From: UBA2040 sp002384725
GTDB lineage: Bacteria; Bacteroidota; Bacteroidia; Flavobacteriales_D; Crocinitomicaceae
Length of the DNA stretch: 64,000 nt
Assembly (NCBI GenBank): GCA_963926475.1
Contig: CAWUXE010000011.1
Location: 1-64,000, forward strand
Direction of reading: 5' to 3'
The notes beneath the pieces are model-generated. The model saw only the letters and a list, made by a program, of their open reading frames with translations, did not search any database and was not told the DNA's origin. Made by a program: the position numbers and the translations under genes. Positions 24,786-33,759 of the stretch are shown here, piece after piece (positions within the stretch are counted from its first letter, which is position 1; every line of letters begins with the position of its first letter).

Positions 24786-25958
24786 TCAAGTAACAGAAGC
24801 CCGATACCTCAAATGCCAAATTAAATACCCAAAAGCAACTAAAGCCAAAACAGCGCCCAACCCGAATGCAACTGGCACAGTATTCCACGTACTATCATAA
24901 GTAATCAAAGTACTTAGTGGTCCAACCATAAATCCGGCTTCTAAAGCAATGAACATGGTTCCAGACCCAATTCCCCGTCGGTGCGAAAGCGATAGATCAG
25001 CCGTCCATGAGAATATCGTAGGACTAGAAATCCCCGTTGCAAAACCGAACATGACGGCCGCAGCAGTGTAAACTTCCCAGCTTTTCGCGAAGCCAATCAT
25101 GAACATAGAAATGGACAATAATCCCATTCCTATTAGAAGTATTTTTCGTCGACCAATAGAATCTGAAAGTCCGCCGCTGAATAAACGTACACCAATTGTG
25201 GAAAGCGAGTAGAACATGAAGAACCATCCCTTGTTGGATATATTCAAATATTCAGAAATATCAGGCGTAATCGTGAAAATAATACCCGAACTAATTGCCG
25301 AAAGAAACATCACTAAGGCACAAGGCCAAACGGCTGGTTCCACAAACTCGTTCAGTTTCAGTTTCAGTTGAGAAAAATTGAACTTTTGTTTTGTATCAAC
25401 AGGCAATGTTTCCCTCACATAGATCAACAAAATGGATGACACTCCCGATAAAATGGAAGCAACGACAAACATGCTGGTCAATCCCCAAGTATTGGCAATA
25501 GGTGAACCCAATGATTGCCCTACGCCAATTCCCAATGAAATAAATGTTCCCCAAATAGCCATACCTCGACCTCTTCGGCTTTCTGGTAGAATATCCGTGA
25601 TCAAAGCAGTTGCACCAGTAGGAGTGAAGCCTGCGCCTATTCCATGTAAAAACCGCAAAGCAAGAAAAAATACAACGGATTGACTCAACGGATAAAGTAA
25701 ACAGATACCCACCGAAATAAATGCTCCTGTAAACATCACTCTTTTTCGCCCAATGGTGTCCGATAATTTTCCTGAAAAAGGACGTGCGAGAAGTGCCGAG
25801 CTGGCGAACAAGGTGTAAATCAAACCTTTGCTTTCTGGACTTCCCAGGGCAGTGATAAATCCGTTTAACTCAGGCAGAATGAGGTTAAAACTGGTCATGA
25901 ACAACAACATCGACAGACACAAAATCCAAAAGTTCTTACTGTACGTATGTAATTGCAT
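24786..25958 (-). CDS. Major facilitator superfamily transporter
   Basis: 390 residues with twelve hydrophobic segments. The loop 2-3 motif reads G-K-L-S-D-T-I-G-R-K-R and its second-half counterpart G-G-L-S-D-S-I-G-R-R-K, both diagnostic for MFS. H-G-I-G-A-G-F-T-P-T-G-A in helix 4-5 resembles the drug:H+ antiporter motif, so a drug or metabolite exporter is likely, substrate unknown. A TACTTTTG promoter element ends 4 nt before the ATG, predicting a leaderless mRNA. It is convergent with the decayed yhhQ. Confidence 0.88.
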   Translation of the reverse strand: MQLHTYSKNFWILCLSMLLFMTSFNLILPELNGFITALGSPESKGLIYTLFASSALLARPFSGKLSDTIGRKRVMFTGAFISVGICLLYPLSQSVVFFLALRFLHGIGAGFTPTGATALITDILPESRRGRGMAIWGTFISLGIGVGQSLGSPIANTWGLTSMFVVASILSGVSSILLIYVRETLPVDTKQKFNFSQLKLKLNEFVEPAVWPCALVMFLSAISSGIIFTITPDISEYLNISNKGWFFMFYSLSTIGVRLFSGGLSDSIGRRKILLIGMGLLSISMFMIGFAKSWEVYTAAAVMFGFATGISSPTIFSWTADLSLSHRRGIGSGTMFIALEAGFMVGPLSTLITYDSTWNTVPVAFGLGAVLALVAFGYLIWHLRYRASVT

Positions 25959-25962
25959 GGCG

Positions 25963-25970
25963 CAAAAGTA
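25963..25970 (-). promoter_or_regulatory. MFS gene promoter -7 element (TACTTTTG)
   Basis: TAnnTTTG motif on the minus strand, 4 nt before the ATG at 25958. Confidence 0.55.
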
Positions 25971-26094
25971 CTCAGCTTTTTCGTTTATCTTGTCAGGAAA
26001 TAAGGAATAAAACGTCTTATTAATGGATAATTAACATTTAATAATGAACAATTAATTAATCTCAAACATTATTAGAATAAAGAATATAAAAATT

Positions 26095-26610
26095 ATGAAA
26101 TACATCATCACATCAATCGTAATAGCAATGTCTATGCTGGCATGCAGTTCGGCAATTACCAAAAACGAAACAACTAATCCAATCGGGGCAAACGAAGCTT
26201 TATTGAATCCAACTGACTCGAACAAGGTCGTTAAAACGGAGGCAGAATGGAGAAAGCAACTCACGGAGGAGCAATATTATGTAACGCGCGAAGCAGGAAC
26301 AGAAAGAGCTTTCACTGGGAAGTATTGGGACAATAAAGAAAAAGGAACGTATACTTGTGTTTGTTGCGATTTACCTCTTTTCGATAGTGAAACGAAGTTT
26401 AAATCGGGAACAGGGTGGCCTAGCTTTTATGCGCCTGTAAATTCTACGGCAATCGATATTCATATAGATAATCAATTTGGAATGGAGAGAGAAGAGGTTG
26501 TGTGTTCACGATGTGATGCGCATTTAGGACACGTTTTTAATGATGGTCCAAAACCGACTGGCCTTCGATATTGTATGAATTCAGCCTCCTTAGATTTTAA
26601 GAGAAAGTAA
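26095..26610 (+). CDS. msrB: Peptide methionine (R)-S-oxide reductase, lipoprotein form
   Basis: 171 residues. A lipoprotein signal with lipobox L-A-C (Cys17) places it at the envelope. The MsrB domain (about 52-168) has the two zinc CxxC pairs (C88/C91 and C137/C140), G-T-G-W-P-S-F and the catalytic R-Y-C-M-N-S-A-S-L with Cys160. It repairs oxidised methionine in exported proteins. It stands alone; downstream lies the VOC remnant on the other strand. Confidence 0.93.
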   Translation: MKYIITSIVIAMSMLACSSAITKNETTNPIGANEALLNPTDSNKVVKTEAEWRKQLTEEQYYVTREAGTERAFTGKYWDNKEKGTYTCVCCDLPLFDSETKFKSGTGWPSFYAPVNSTAIDIHIDNQFGMEREEVVCSRCDAHLGHVFNDGPKPTGLRYCMNSASLDFKRK

Positions 26611-26614
26611 GTCT

Positions 26615-26869
26615 TTATTTTTCGAGAGCAATTACGTGGCCGTCAGGGTCTGCCTTGTATCCAACCTCGTCGCCCCAATCTCTTTTTTGAAACGAACTAA
26701 TTATTTTGGCTCCCATTTTAGTTCCTCGATCTATAAATTTATTAGAATCCGAGACTTTAAGATATAATTCGCACCTCGGTATTCCATTTGCCAATTTAGG
26801 GCGAGGAAACGGACTTAGTAGTTCTACAATTCCATTTTTAGGTATTAAACCAAGGTTAACCTTGGACGT
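26615..26869 (-). pseudogene. C-terminal remnant of a VOC/glyoxalase-like gene
   Basis: An 84-codon open stretch ends at TAA (26615-26617) with G-Y-K-A-D-P-D-G-H-V-I-A-L-E, the usual end of vicinal-oxygen-chelate family proteins, preceded by C-E-L-Y-L-K-V-S-D. Going upstream the frame meets a TAG (26870-26872), while a neighbouring frame carries N-A-E-F-H-S-F-V-L-N-K-S as a likely continuation. There is no start codon, so the gene is broken by a frameshift and probably lacks its N-terminus. Confidence 0.5.
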
Positions 26870-27001
26870 CTAGTTTCGCCGATTTATTCAAGACGAAGGA
26901 ATGAAATTCAGCATTTACGGTTTGGTTTTTAACGTATAGAATAAATTTGATTTATGAAATTATCAGAAAATAATTGTTGATAAAAGAAGAATAATAAAGA
27001 C

Positions 27002-27031
27002 AAAAAAAGAGACGATTTTGGTCGCCTCTTT
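27002..27031 (-). terminator. Terminator of the His-rich protein gene
   Basis: A 10-bp stem (27006-27015 with 27022-27031) with one mismatch and an A-run on its left that reads as T on the minus strand, 50 nt after the stop at 27082. Confidence 0.65.
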
Positions 27032-27081
27032 CTCTGCAGTAAGAAAATGTCAATGTGTTATTTTCATTGTTGATTAACTAA

Positions 27082-27522
27082 TTAATGTTTGTGATTCGGA
27101 TCGCTATGATCGTGACCGTGCTCTGCTTTTTTAGTTTCTTTTTTCTCTTGCATTGCATCAAGCTTTGTTTTTTGCCCATCTGTCAATAACTCTCGAATCA
27201 AATAGTCACGGCTTTCGTTGTTTCCTTTTAATGCCTCTTTTTTAAATTCTTGCGTCATTTCCTTGTTTTCATGGATCACTTGATTTTTGTTGTTCACATT
27301 CAAGTTGATTTCGTAAACTTTAGCTTTCTGATCCTCAGAAAGAGCGAGTTTTTCGTTCAATCGTAACGTTTGGTGTTCCGCTTTTTGATCAGGAGTCATC
27401 ATTTCACGTTTCTCCATTTTCAACTTCGCTTCTTTTTTTGAAGGTGCTTTTTCAACTTGTGCAAAACTGTTCAAAGCGAACATACTCGCTACAGCCATGA
27501 TTCCTAATTTAAATGATTTCAT
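27082..27522 (-). CDS. Exported helical protein with His-rich tail (DUF4890/Spy-like)
   Basis: 146 residues. Signal peptide 1-21 (ending N-S-F-A-Q). The mature protein is highly charged and all-helical, with repeats of the type L-x-L-(S/T)-x-(D/E)-Q-K-A-K-V (about 60-70 and 112-120) seen in the Spy/CpxP and DUF4890 families of periplasmic chaperone or stress proteins. The last dozen residues, H-G-H-D-H-S-D-P-N-H-K-H, would bind Ni, Zn or Cu. A role in metal or envelope stress is inferred. Own terminator downstream. Confidence 0.7.
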   Translation of the reverse strand: MKSFKLGIMAVASMFALNSFAQVEKAPSKKEAKLKMEKREMMTPDQKAEHQTLRLNEKLALSEDQKAKVYEINLNVNNKNQVIHENKEMTQEFKKEALKGNNESRDYLIRELLTDGQKTKLDAMQEKKETKKAEHGHDHSDPNHKH

Positions 27523-27636
27523 ATTTATCGTTTTTAATGTTTAACTTCAAGGTGTCTATTCAATTTATGTGCCAAGTTAATGAAGGATTTCAAACTGCAC
27601 AAAAAATAAATTCAACTTTTATTCAAAATTAACCTA

Positions 27637-28392
27637 ATGAACGTTAATACCTTTCCTTTAAAAAACGTCATACTATACCTTTTGGTTGCCTTTTTATTTC
27701 AAGGATGTTTGGTTATTCGAGCAAAAGAAATGAAATATGAAAAAGAGGAGGTGTTAGACCTAAGCAGGAAACGGCTAAGCGAAATTCCACCTTATGCTTT
27801 TGAACAAACACAGTTAAAATCATTGCGTTTGTTTAACAATCAAATCACTGAAATTCCTCCAGAAATTGCAAATCTTGAAAATTTGGAAGAATTGTATTTG
27901 GCCAGTAACCAATTGGTTTCTCTTCCTAAAGAAATTACTCAGTTAAAGAAGTTGAGAATATTAACGATCTCTTACAATAAGATCGATTCTTTACCTGAGT
28001 CGTTCGGCGATTTATCGAATTTGGAAGATTTCAGAGCTAGACAAAATCAATTGGTGGAACTACCGGAGTCATTAGGTGATTTGAAGAAATTAGAAAGTTT
28101 ACAATTGCAATTCAATAGTTTGAAGAGTTTACCTGCGAGTTTTGGAGGATGCACAAATCTTAAATTCTTGTTTTTGGGACGAAATAATATTATGGAATTA
28201 TCTGACGCATTTGCTGATTTACATAACTTGAAAGAGTTGTATATAGGTGAAGCCGGACCTATGATCGTTTTGTCAGAGCGTTTATGTGAATTACGTTTTT
28301 TGGAATATATTCAAGTTGATCGTTATGCCGCAATACCAAGGTGTCTTCAAGTTTTGCAGGCAAATCGTCTTCGTTTAGATATTATCGAGTAG
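27637..28392 (+). CDS. Leucine-rich-repeat lipoprotein
   Basis: 251 residues. A lipoprotein signal ends at F-Q-G-C (Cys24). Seven or so LRR units of 23 residues follow (about 48-215), pattern L-x-x-L-x-L-x-x-N-x-(I/L)-x-x-(I/L)-P, the ubiquitous bacterial and plant-like class (e.g. L-Y-L-A-S-N-Q-L-V-S-L-P-K-E-I). The repeat sheet offers a protein- or ligand-binding face outside the cell or in the periplasm; partner unknown. The 3' end overlaps the convergent CPBP gene by 11 nt. Confidence 0.85.
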   Translation: MNVNTFPLKNVILYLLVAFLFQGCLVIRAKEMKYEKEEVLDLSRKRLSEIPPYAFEQTQLKSLRLFNNQITEIPPEIANLENLEELYLASNQLVSLPKEITQLKKLRILTISYNKIDSLPESFGDLSNLEDFRARQNQLVELPESLGDLKKLESLQLQFNSLKSLPASFGGCTNLKFLFLGRNNIMELSDAFADLHNLKELYIGEAGPMIVLSERLCELRFLEYIQVDRYAAIPRCLQVLQANRLRLDIIE

Positions 28393-28942
28393 ACTTTGAG
28401 TCGGTAATAAGCGCCATGAAGAGGATTAAATCATAGGAAAAATGCCCGCCGATGCTGAACCATTGACCAAAGTGATCGTAGCCAAAAGAAATTAGAAAAA
28501 TAAAAGGCAAAACAATTAAGCCGTACAACGACATCCGCCATTTCCTTGGATTTAGATAGCCATGCACAGCAACGAAAATCACCGAAGTTATCCATGGACC
28601 TAAAATGGTTTGCATTCCGGCTCTGAACAATAGTTCTTCACCAACGCCAGCACAAATGGATAAGAAAATGGCATCCCAAGCGGTCAATCGCATGTTTCGA
28701 ACGATATTTTCAACGCGATTGGGCAGTTTATCGAAAACGGGTGCCCCCATGAAAATTAAGGCGATGAAGGCGTAAACGATTCCTAGATTTATCCCCAAAA
28801 TAGTTTGTGGACGAAAGATTTCATCCCATCGAATAAAATCTTGGATAGAATATCCTTCAAAAAAATATAAGTACAAAAATGCGGGAATTGGAAAGACCAA
28901 AAGTGTTATAATTCCCAGTATATAAATTCCTCTTTTGCTCAA
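28382..28942 (-). CDS. CPBP-family intramembrane metalloprotease
   Basis: 186 residues with about five membrane helices and all three active-site motifs of the CPBP/Abi family: E-E-L-L-F-R (Glu102, Glu103, Arg107), F-V-A-V-H (His127) and H-F-S-Y-D (His167). These glutamate-type intramembrane proteases resemble Rce1; targets in bacteria are mostly unknown. The start is TTG at 28942, since no ATG occurs before the first helix. It is divergent from the MscS-type gene with 32 nt between the starts. Confidence 0.85.
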   Translation of the reverse strand: MSKRGIYILGIITLLVFPIPAFLYLYFFEGYSIQDFIRWDEIFRPQTILGINLGIVYAFIALIFMGAPVFDKLPNRVENIVRNMRLTAWDAIFLSICAGVGEELLFRAGMQTILGPWITSVIFVAVHGYLNPRKWRMSLYGLIVLPFIFLISFGYDHFGQWFSIGGHFSYDLILFMALITDSKSTR

Positions 28943-28974
28943 TTTGATTGTTAACTTCGCACAAAGTTCTAAAA

Positions 28975-30255
28975 ATGAAGGATAAAATCATCGATTGGAT
29001 AAAAAGTTTCTATTTACACACAAATAATGGAGTGGAAGTTTTCGACCAAGCTAGTTACGATAATCATTCGTTTTGGTGGTTGTTGGCCTTGATAGCTGCG
29101 TTTAGCGTACTAAGTTATTTCATGTGGTGGTTTTTCCGAAATGTTATGGTTCAGGCACTAGGTGTCATTGTGGATAGAACAAAAGTGACATGGGATGATT
29201 ATCTTGTAGAACACAAAGTTTTCAAGGCATTGGCGCATTTATTTCCTCTGATGTTCATGGAATATTTCCTATCCATTATTTTCTATAATTATCCGAAATG
29301 GGAAGGGTTGTTTTCTAAGTTTGTTTGGGTGTGGATTATTATTGCGATTATTTACACAATAAACCGAAGTCTGGGTGTTTTAAAAGATATTATCCAAGAA
29401 AACGAAAGGTTTAAGGATAAACCCATCCAATCGTATGTACAAGTTGTAAAAATCATCATCACCCTTATATTGTTGATCGTTATGCTGTCCATTGTGACGG
29501 ATCAATCACTTGGTTTCTTCTTTGGGGCTTTTGGAACCATGACGGCGATAATTGTGTTGGTTTTTAGAGATACGATTTTGGGCTTTGTTGGAAGTATTCA
29601 AATCGCTACGAATGATATGATTCGCATTGGAGATTGGATCACTATGGATAAATTTGGTGCCGATGGAGATGTGGAAGAAATTTCTTTAACGACCATCAAA
29701 ATCCGAAATTTCGATAAAACCATTACAACGATTCCAACTTACTCGTTCATTTCCGATTCCTTTAGAAATTGGCGAGGAATGGAGGAGTCAGCCGGTCGTC
29801 GTATTAAACGAGCGGTCAATATTCAAATTGATTCAGTAAAATTTGTCAGTCCGGGACTTTTAACTCGATTGAAAGAAATAGCATTACTGAGTGAGTTTGT
29901 TTCAAATCGTGAGCAAGAGATAACAGAATACAATGAAAAACACGGTTTTATCGGTGACAAGGCCATAAACGGTCGACGACAAACCAATTTAGGCGTGTTT
30001 AGACGATATATAGAGCATTATTTGCGCAATCACCCTTTGGTTAATCAAGAAATGGCGCTAATGGTTCGTCAGCTGTCTTCGAATGAAAACGGGATGCCTT
30101 TAGAAGTATATTGTTTCACCAAAGAAAAAGAATGGGAGGTATACGAAAGCATCCAAGCCGATATTTTTGACCACATTTTCTCCGTGGTGCATCTTTTTGA
30201 ATTAAGCATCTTTGAGCGTCCTTCGGGTAAGGATTTCAGGAAATTAGAAATTTAA
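28975..30255 (+). CDS. MscS-family mechanosensitive channel
   Basis: 426 residues from the ATG at 28975; an upstream TTG at 28948 would add nine residues and is less likely. Four to five membrane helices (about 25-45, 70-90, 105-125, 145-165, 170-195) are followed by the pore-lining helix and MscS beta domain (G-S-I-Q-I-A-T-N-D-M-I-R-I-G-D-W-I, then T-T-I-K-I-R-N-F-D-K). The long helical C-terminus resembles YbdG/MscM-type channels. It should release solutes on hypo-osmotic shock. It is a single gene. Confidence 0.9.
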   Translation: MKDKIIDWIKSFYLHTNNGVEVFDQASYDNHSFWWLLALIAAFSVLSYFMWWFFRNVMVQALGVIVDRTKVTWDDYLVEHKVFKALAHLFPLMFMEYFLSIIFYNYPKWEGLFSKFVWVWIIIAIIYTINRSLGVLKDIIQENERFKDKPIQSYVQVVKIIITLILLIVMLSIVTDQSLGFFFGAFGTMTAIIVLVFRDTILGFVGSIQIATNDMIRIGDWITMDKFGADGDVEEISLTTIKIRNFDKTITTIPTYSFISDSFRNWRGMEESAGRRIKRAVNIQIDSVKFVSPGLLTRLKEIALLSEFVSNREQEITEYNEKHGFIGDKAINGRRQTNLGVFRRYIEHYLRNHPLVNQEMALMVRQLSSNENGMPLEVYCFTKEKEWEVYESIQADIFDHIFSVVHLFELSIFERPSGKDFRKLEI

Positions 30256-30333
30256 TAATATAGTTTAAAGTGAAATAAAAAAGTGGAAAGTGAAGAGTGC
30301 TTTAAAACTTTATACTTTCAACTTTACATTTTT

Positions 30334-31104
30334 TTAAAACCTCAAATGTTTCACGGTATTCCCGTTGTTAATCAATTGCTTCAAAGAGTCAATTCCAATT
30401 TGTAAATGATGTGAAACGTAATTCGCGGTAACGGTCATGTCGCTTGCATCCGTTTTCACTCCTTCGGGCGTCATGGGTTGATCACTCACAAGCAAAAGTG
30501 CACCTGTTGAAATCTGATTGGCAAACCCAACCGTAAATATCGTAGCTGTCTCCATATCGATGGCCATTGCTCGAATTCTTTTCAGGTACTTTTTAAATTT
30601 ATCGTCATGTTCCCAAACACGTCTGTTTGTTGTATAGCATGTGCCTGTCCAATAATCCAAGGAATGATCTCGAATGGTCGTGGAAATTGCTTTTTGAAGG
30701 GCAAAAGAGGGTAGTGCTGGAACTTCAGCGGGCAAATAATCGTCACTCGTTCCTTCACCGCGTATTGCTGCAATGGGCAAAACAAAATCTCCCACCTTGT
30801 TCTTCTTCTTTAAACCTCCACATTTGCCTAAAAATAGGACAGCTTTTGGTTTAATAGCAGACAAAAGATCCATACATGTCGCTGCAGACGCACTTCCCAT
30901 TCCAAAATTAATAATGGTAATTCCTTCCGCCGTCGCGCAGCGCATAGGTTTTCCAACACCTACAACTTCAACCCCAAAATCTTCGGCAAATTGGTTAACA
31001 TAATTTTGAAAATTACAGAGTAAGATATAAGATCCAAAATTTTCTAATTTCTCTCCAGTGTAACGTGGGAGCCAATTGTCAACTATTTCCTTTTTTGTCT
31101 TCAT
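30334..31104 (-). CDS. amn: AMP nucleosidase (PNP/UDP phosphorylase fold)
   Basis: 256 residues from the ATG at 31104 (M-K-T-K-K-E-I-V); a longer frame to 31149 adds 15 residues with no support. It has the nucleoside-phosphorylase core: N-F-G-M-G-S-A-S-A-A, L-G-K-C-G-G-L, and A-I-D-M-E-T-A-T with the purine/ribose binding Met-Glu, then S-D-Q-P-M. It matches the short AMP nucleosidases of Bacteroidetes, which cut AMP to adenine and ribose 5-phosphate; other nucleosidase activity cannot be excluded. Possible simple-repeat DNA lies downstream (30256-30330). Confidence 0.8.
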   Translation of the reverse strand: MKTKKEIVDNWLPRYTGEKLENFGSYILLCNFQNYVNQFAEDFGVEVVGVGKPMRCATAEGITIINFGMGSASAATCMDLLSAIKPKAVLFLGKCGGLKKKNKVGDFVLPIAAIRGEGTSDDYLPAEVPALPSFALQKAISTTIRDHSLDYWTGTCYTTNRRVWEHDDKFKKYLKRIRAMAIDMETATIFTVGFANQISTGALLLVSDQPMTPEGVKTDASDMTVTANYVSHHLQIGIDSLKQLINNGNTVKHLRF

Positions 31105-31204
31105 GGGTTGAAAATACAAAATGTAATGAACTAAACTATCGTAAGTCATATATATTGTAGAATTCTCTCATCCATGATGGTCAATTCTAAGTACATTTAA
31201 ACAA

Positions 31205-31941
31205 ATGACTAAACAGAAGTTCTATTTCATGTTCTTTTTTCTTATTGGATTCTCTTCAGGGGTTTTAGTCAAGAATCTGATTCATTAAAAAAATAAAATC
31301 GAGTTGTCGGGTTTCTCTGCTTTTTATTACAGGCCTGAAACTGGATTTGCAGGAGGGGCACTTGGCCTGTTAAATTGGAATTGGAAAAACGATTCGATCA
31401 ATGCTAAAAGTGCAAGCACTGCATTGAGTTTTTCCTGCATTTCTCGAAATTAAATCTTGTTTTATTTGCCTTTTAATTTGTTTCTGAAGAATGATAGTTT
31501 TCGATTGAATGGAGAACTTGGGTTTTATGAGTCTGTCTATTTTTATTTCAGACAAGGGAATACTGTCGGAAATTTCGAAGATAAAATAGAACAATTTAAT
31601 ATCAGTTTTCCCAGAGTTCCATGATAGAGGAGCGTTCTTCAGAGTAAAAAAAGGCACGATAGCCTAGAATTGCTGAGTTTGGGTAAGAGTGCAAAAGATT
31701 ATTTAGAAAAGTACTGTGTTGTAACTAAAAACGACTTGAAGTATTCTGTTCTATTCTCTTGTATTAGAGTTAATTACGGAAGAAAAGAGGCGTCAAAAAG
31801 TTTCTCATGAAATATGAAATCATTACAAAAGCCGACAAGAAAAAGGATTTGAAATGCTTAGATTACGACTGGACTTTGGCCTTAGATCCGCACAAAAAAT
31901 AATGTAGATTTTATTCCGATTTTGAAATAAGTCGGAGTACT
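31205..31941 (+). pseudogene. Decayed outer-membrane beta-barrel gene (BamA/D15-like)
   Basis: ATG at 31205 starts a signal peptide (K-F-Y-F-M-F-F-F-L-I-G-F). After frameshifts (about 31259 and 31290) the barrel start appears as S-G-F-S-A-F-Y-Y-R-P-E-T-G-F and G-G-A-L-G-L-L, followed by a TAA (about 31451), then F-N-L-F-L-K-N-D-S-F-R-L-N-G-E-L-G-F and a stop near 31624. A last trace, L-R-L-D-F-G-L-R-S-A-Q, occurs near 31860-31890. This order matches bacterial surface antigen (Bac_surface_Ag) barrels of about 370 residues. At least four lesions and lost segments make it non-functional. The family call rests on motif memory. Confidence 0.55.
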
Positions 31942-31945
31942 TTTG
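31938..31945 (+). promoter_or_regulatory. EEP nuclease promoter -7 element (TACTTTTG)
   Basis: TAnnTTTG motif ending 4 nt before the ATG at 31950; predicted leaderless start. Confidence 0.55.
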
Positions 31946-31949
31946 GCGA

Positions 31950-33695
31950 ATGAAAAATTGGCTTACCTTATTCTTAGTATCGTTTTCAATGATATTATTC
32001 GCACAGAATGACACAATAACATTGGTTTCGTATAATTTATTGAACTTCCCAGATGGTAGAAATGATTGCGGATCCGGTAATGTAAACCTTCCGAATAGGA
32101 GTGATAGCTTGCGTAAGATCATGCAATACCTGAAGCCAGATATCTTGGTGGCTTGTGAAATTCAACATAAAGATGGTGCGGATAGTGTGCTTACTCGATC
32201 GCTAAACGTTTTTGGTGCGACAAACTATCAAATGGCGCCATTTATGTATTCTTCTGGTGGAGGCGGAGGTTTGAACAATGCTATGTATTACAATTCAGAC
32301 AAATTAATCTTCCTTCGTCAAAAACCAATTTTAACAGATGGTCGCGATATGAATCATTATACTTTAATGGTGAAAGATCCGAACATTTCACAGCACCGAG
32401 ACACTATTTTTATCGAAGTTCACATGGCACATCTCAAAGCAGGAAATGGCACTTCAAATGCTGCTCAAAGAGCCAGCCAGACTCAAACTTTCCGAACGTA
32501 CGTAGATTCAAAGCCACTCATGAGAAACCATTTCTTTTGTGGAGATTACAATGTCTATACAAGTTCTGAAACGTGCTACCAAAACTTAACGACAGGTGGT
32601 GTTAATCCGTTCTTTGATCCGATTTTTTCTCCAGGAAGCTGGACGAGTAACGCTTCTTTTGCGGCAATTCATACCCAATCTCCGCGAACAAGTGGAGGAT
32701 GGGCATGCGGCGCTGCGGGGGGAATGGATGATCGCTTTGATCAAATTCTCGTGACGCAAAATGTATTGTCAGGACAAGATAACCTCAATTATGTCACGAA
32801 TTCTTATGATGCGGTCGGCAATGATGGTCTGCATTATAACTCAAGTTTGCTAAGTGCTCCAGTCAATACCCAGTATCCAGACAGTATCATTAATGCAATT
32901 TTTTATCTTTCTGATCATTTACCTGTGGCTTTGAAGCTTGTTCCAGTTTTGCCGACTAATAATGGCTTAGGCTTGACGTATTCAACGAATGGGCCGCTTT
33001 GTGAAGGGAATGCCAACGGGACAGCGACGGTTACGCTACTGTATGGTGTTGCACCTTACAGTATTCAATGGGATGCGAACGCGAATAATCAAACGACGGC
33101 AACTGCATCCAATCTCTTGCCTGGTCCGTATTGCGTTACAGTTACCGATGTAAATGGACTAAGCGATCAGGTTTGCTTCGAAATAGAGTCTATACCTGGT
33201 GTTACAGCAAATATTTTCCCATCGGGCTCTACTTTCTTATGTGATGGTCAAGCTTCGGTTTTGGTGAATGGTGGTGCGCCTCCGTATGTATTTTTATGGG
33301 ACGACCCAATGGGTCAAACTACGCAAACAGCGGCAGCGCTTTGTCCTGGAACCTACATGTGTGCAGTTTCTGATCAGGGTGGGTGTGAAATTCAGGTTTC
33401 AACGACTATCGCTTTAGTCAGCTTATTAGAGCAATCGAAACTAGATGGAAAGATTTTAGTATCACCGAATCCTTTTTTGGATGAACTGAGAATAGAGAAT
33501 GCTGGCGAGGAAAGTCTTCATGTTAACACAATTTTTATTCGTGATATCCAAGGAAAAACGGTATTGAAAATGAATATCAATTCGCTTCATAAGAATACAT
33601 TTATCTCATTGAAAACAAACAGTTTAAATACTGGTCTATATTTCCTAGAGTTGTCGAATGAGGAAAGTTCAACCGTATTTAAAATTGTAAAATAA
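31950..33695 (+). CDS. Secreted endonuclease/exonuclease/phosphatase protein with T9SS domain
   Basis: 581 residues. Signal peptide 1-18 (I-L-F-A-Q). The EEP domain (about 20-330) has S-Y-N-L-L-N-F, the metal Glu of A-C-E-I-Q, C-G-D-Y-N-V-Y and the final S-D-H-L-P-V, all needed for DNase I-like phosphodiesterase chemistry. Two SprB-like repeats follow (about 345-410 and 415-490; Y-S-I-Q-W-D..., G-P-Y-C-V-T-V-T-D-V-N-G). Residues ~500-581 are a type A T9SS sorting domain (I-L-V-S-P-N-P-F start, G-L-Y-F-L-E-L end). It is likely a surface or released nuclease, the second T9SS nuclease of the window. Confidence 0.88.
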   Translation: MKNWLTLFLVSFSMILFAQNDTITLVSYNLLNFPDGRNDCGSGNVNLPNRSDSLRKIMQYLKPDILVACEIQHKDGADSVLTRSLNVFGATNYQMAPFMYSSGGGGGLNNAMYYNSDKLIFLRQKPILTDGRDMNHYTLMVKDPNISQHRDTIFIEVHMAHLKAGNGTSNAAQRASQTQTFRTYVDSKPLMRNHFFCGDYNVYTSSETCYQNLTTGGVNPFFDPIFSPGSWTSNASFAAIHTQSPRTSGGWACGAAGGMDDRFDQILVTQNVLSGQDNLNYVTNSYDAVGNDGLHYNSSLLSAPVNTQYPDSIINAIFYLSDHLPVALKLVPVLPTNNGLGLTYSTNGPLCEGNANGTATVTLLYGVAPYSIQWDANANNQTTATASNLLPGPYCVTVTDVNGLSDQVCFEIESIPGVTANIFPSGSTFLCDGQASVLVNGGAPPYVFLWDDPMGQTTQTAAALCPGTYMCAVSDQGGCEIQVSTTIALVSLLEQSKLDGKILVSPNPFLDELRIENAGEESLHVNTIFIRDIQGKTVLKMNINSLHKNTFISLKTNSLNTGLYFLELSNEESSTVFKIVK

Positions 33696-33738
33696 TCGGA
33701 TTTAATTAATCTTAACTTTAAGACCAAAGCATTTAGAT

Positions 33739-33746
33739 TATCTTTG
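33739..33746 (+). promoter_or_regulatory. FKBP operon promoter -7 element (TATCTTTG)
   Basis: Perfect TAnnTTTG motif 13 nt before the ATG at 33760. Confidence 0.55.
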
Positions 33747-33759
33747 CCAAAAATTATTA

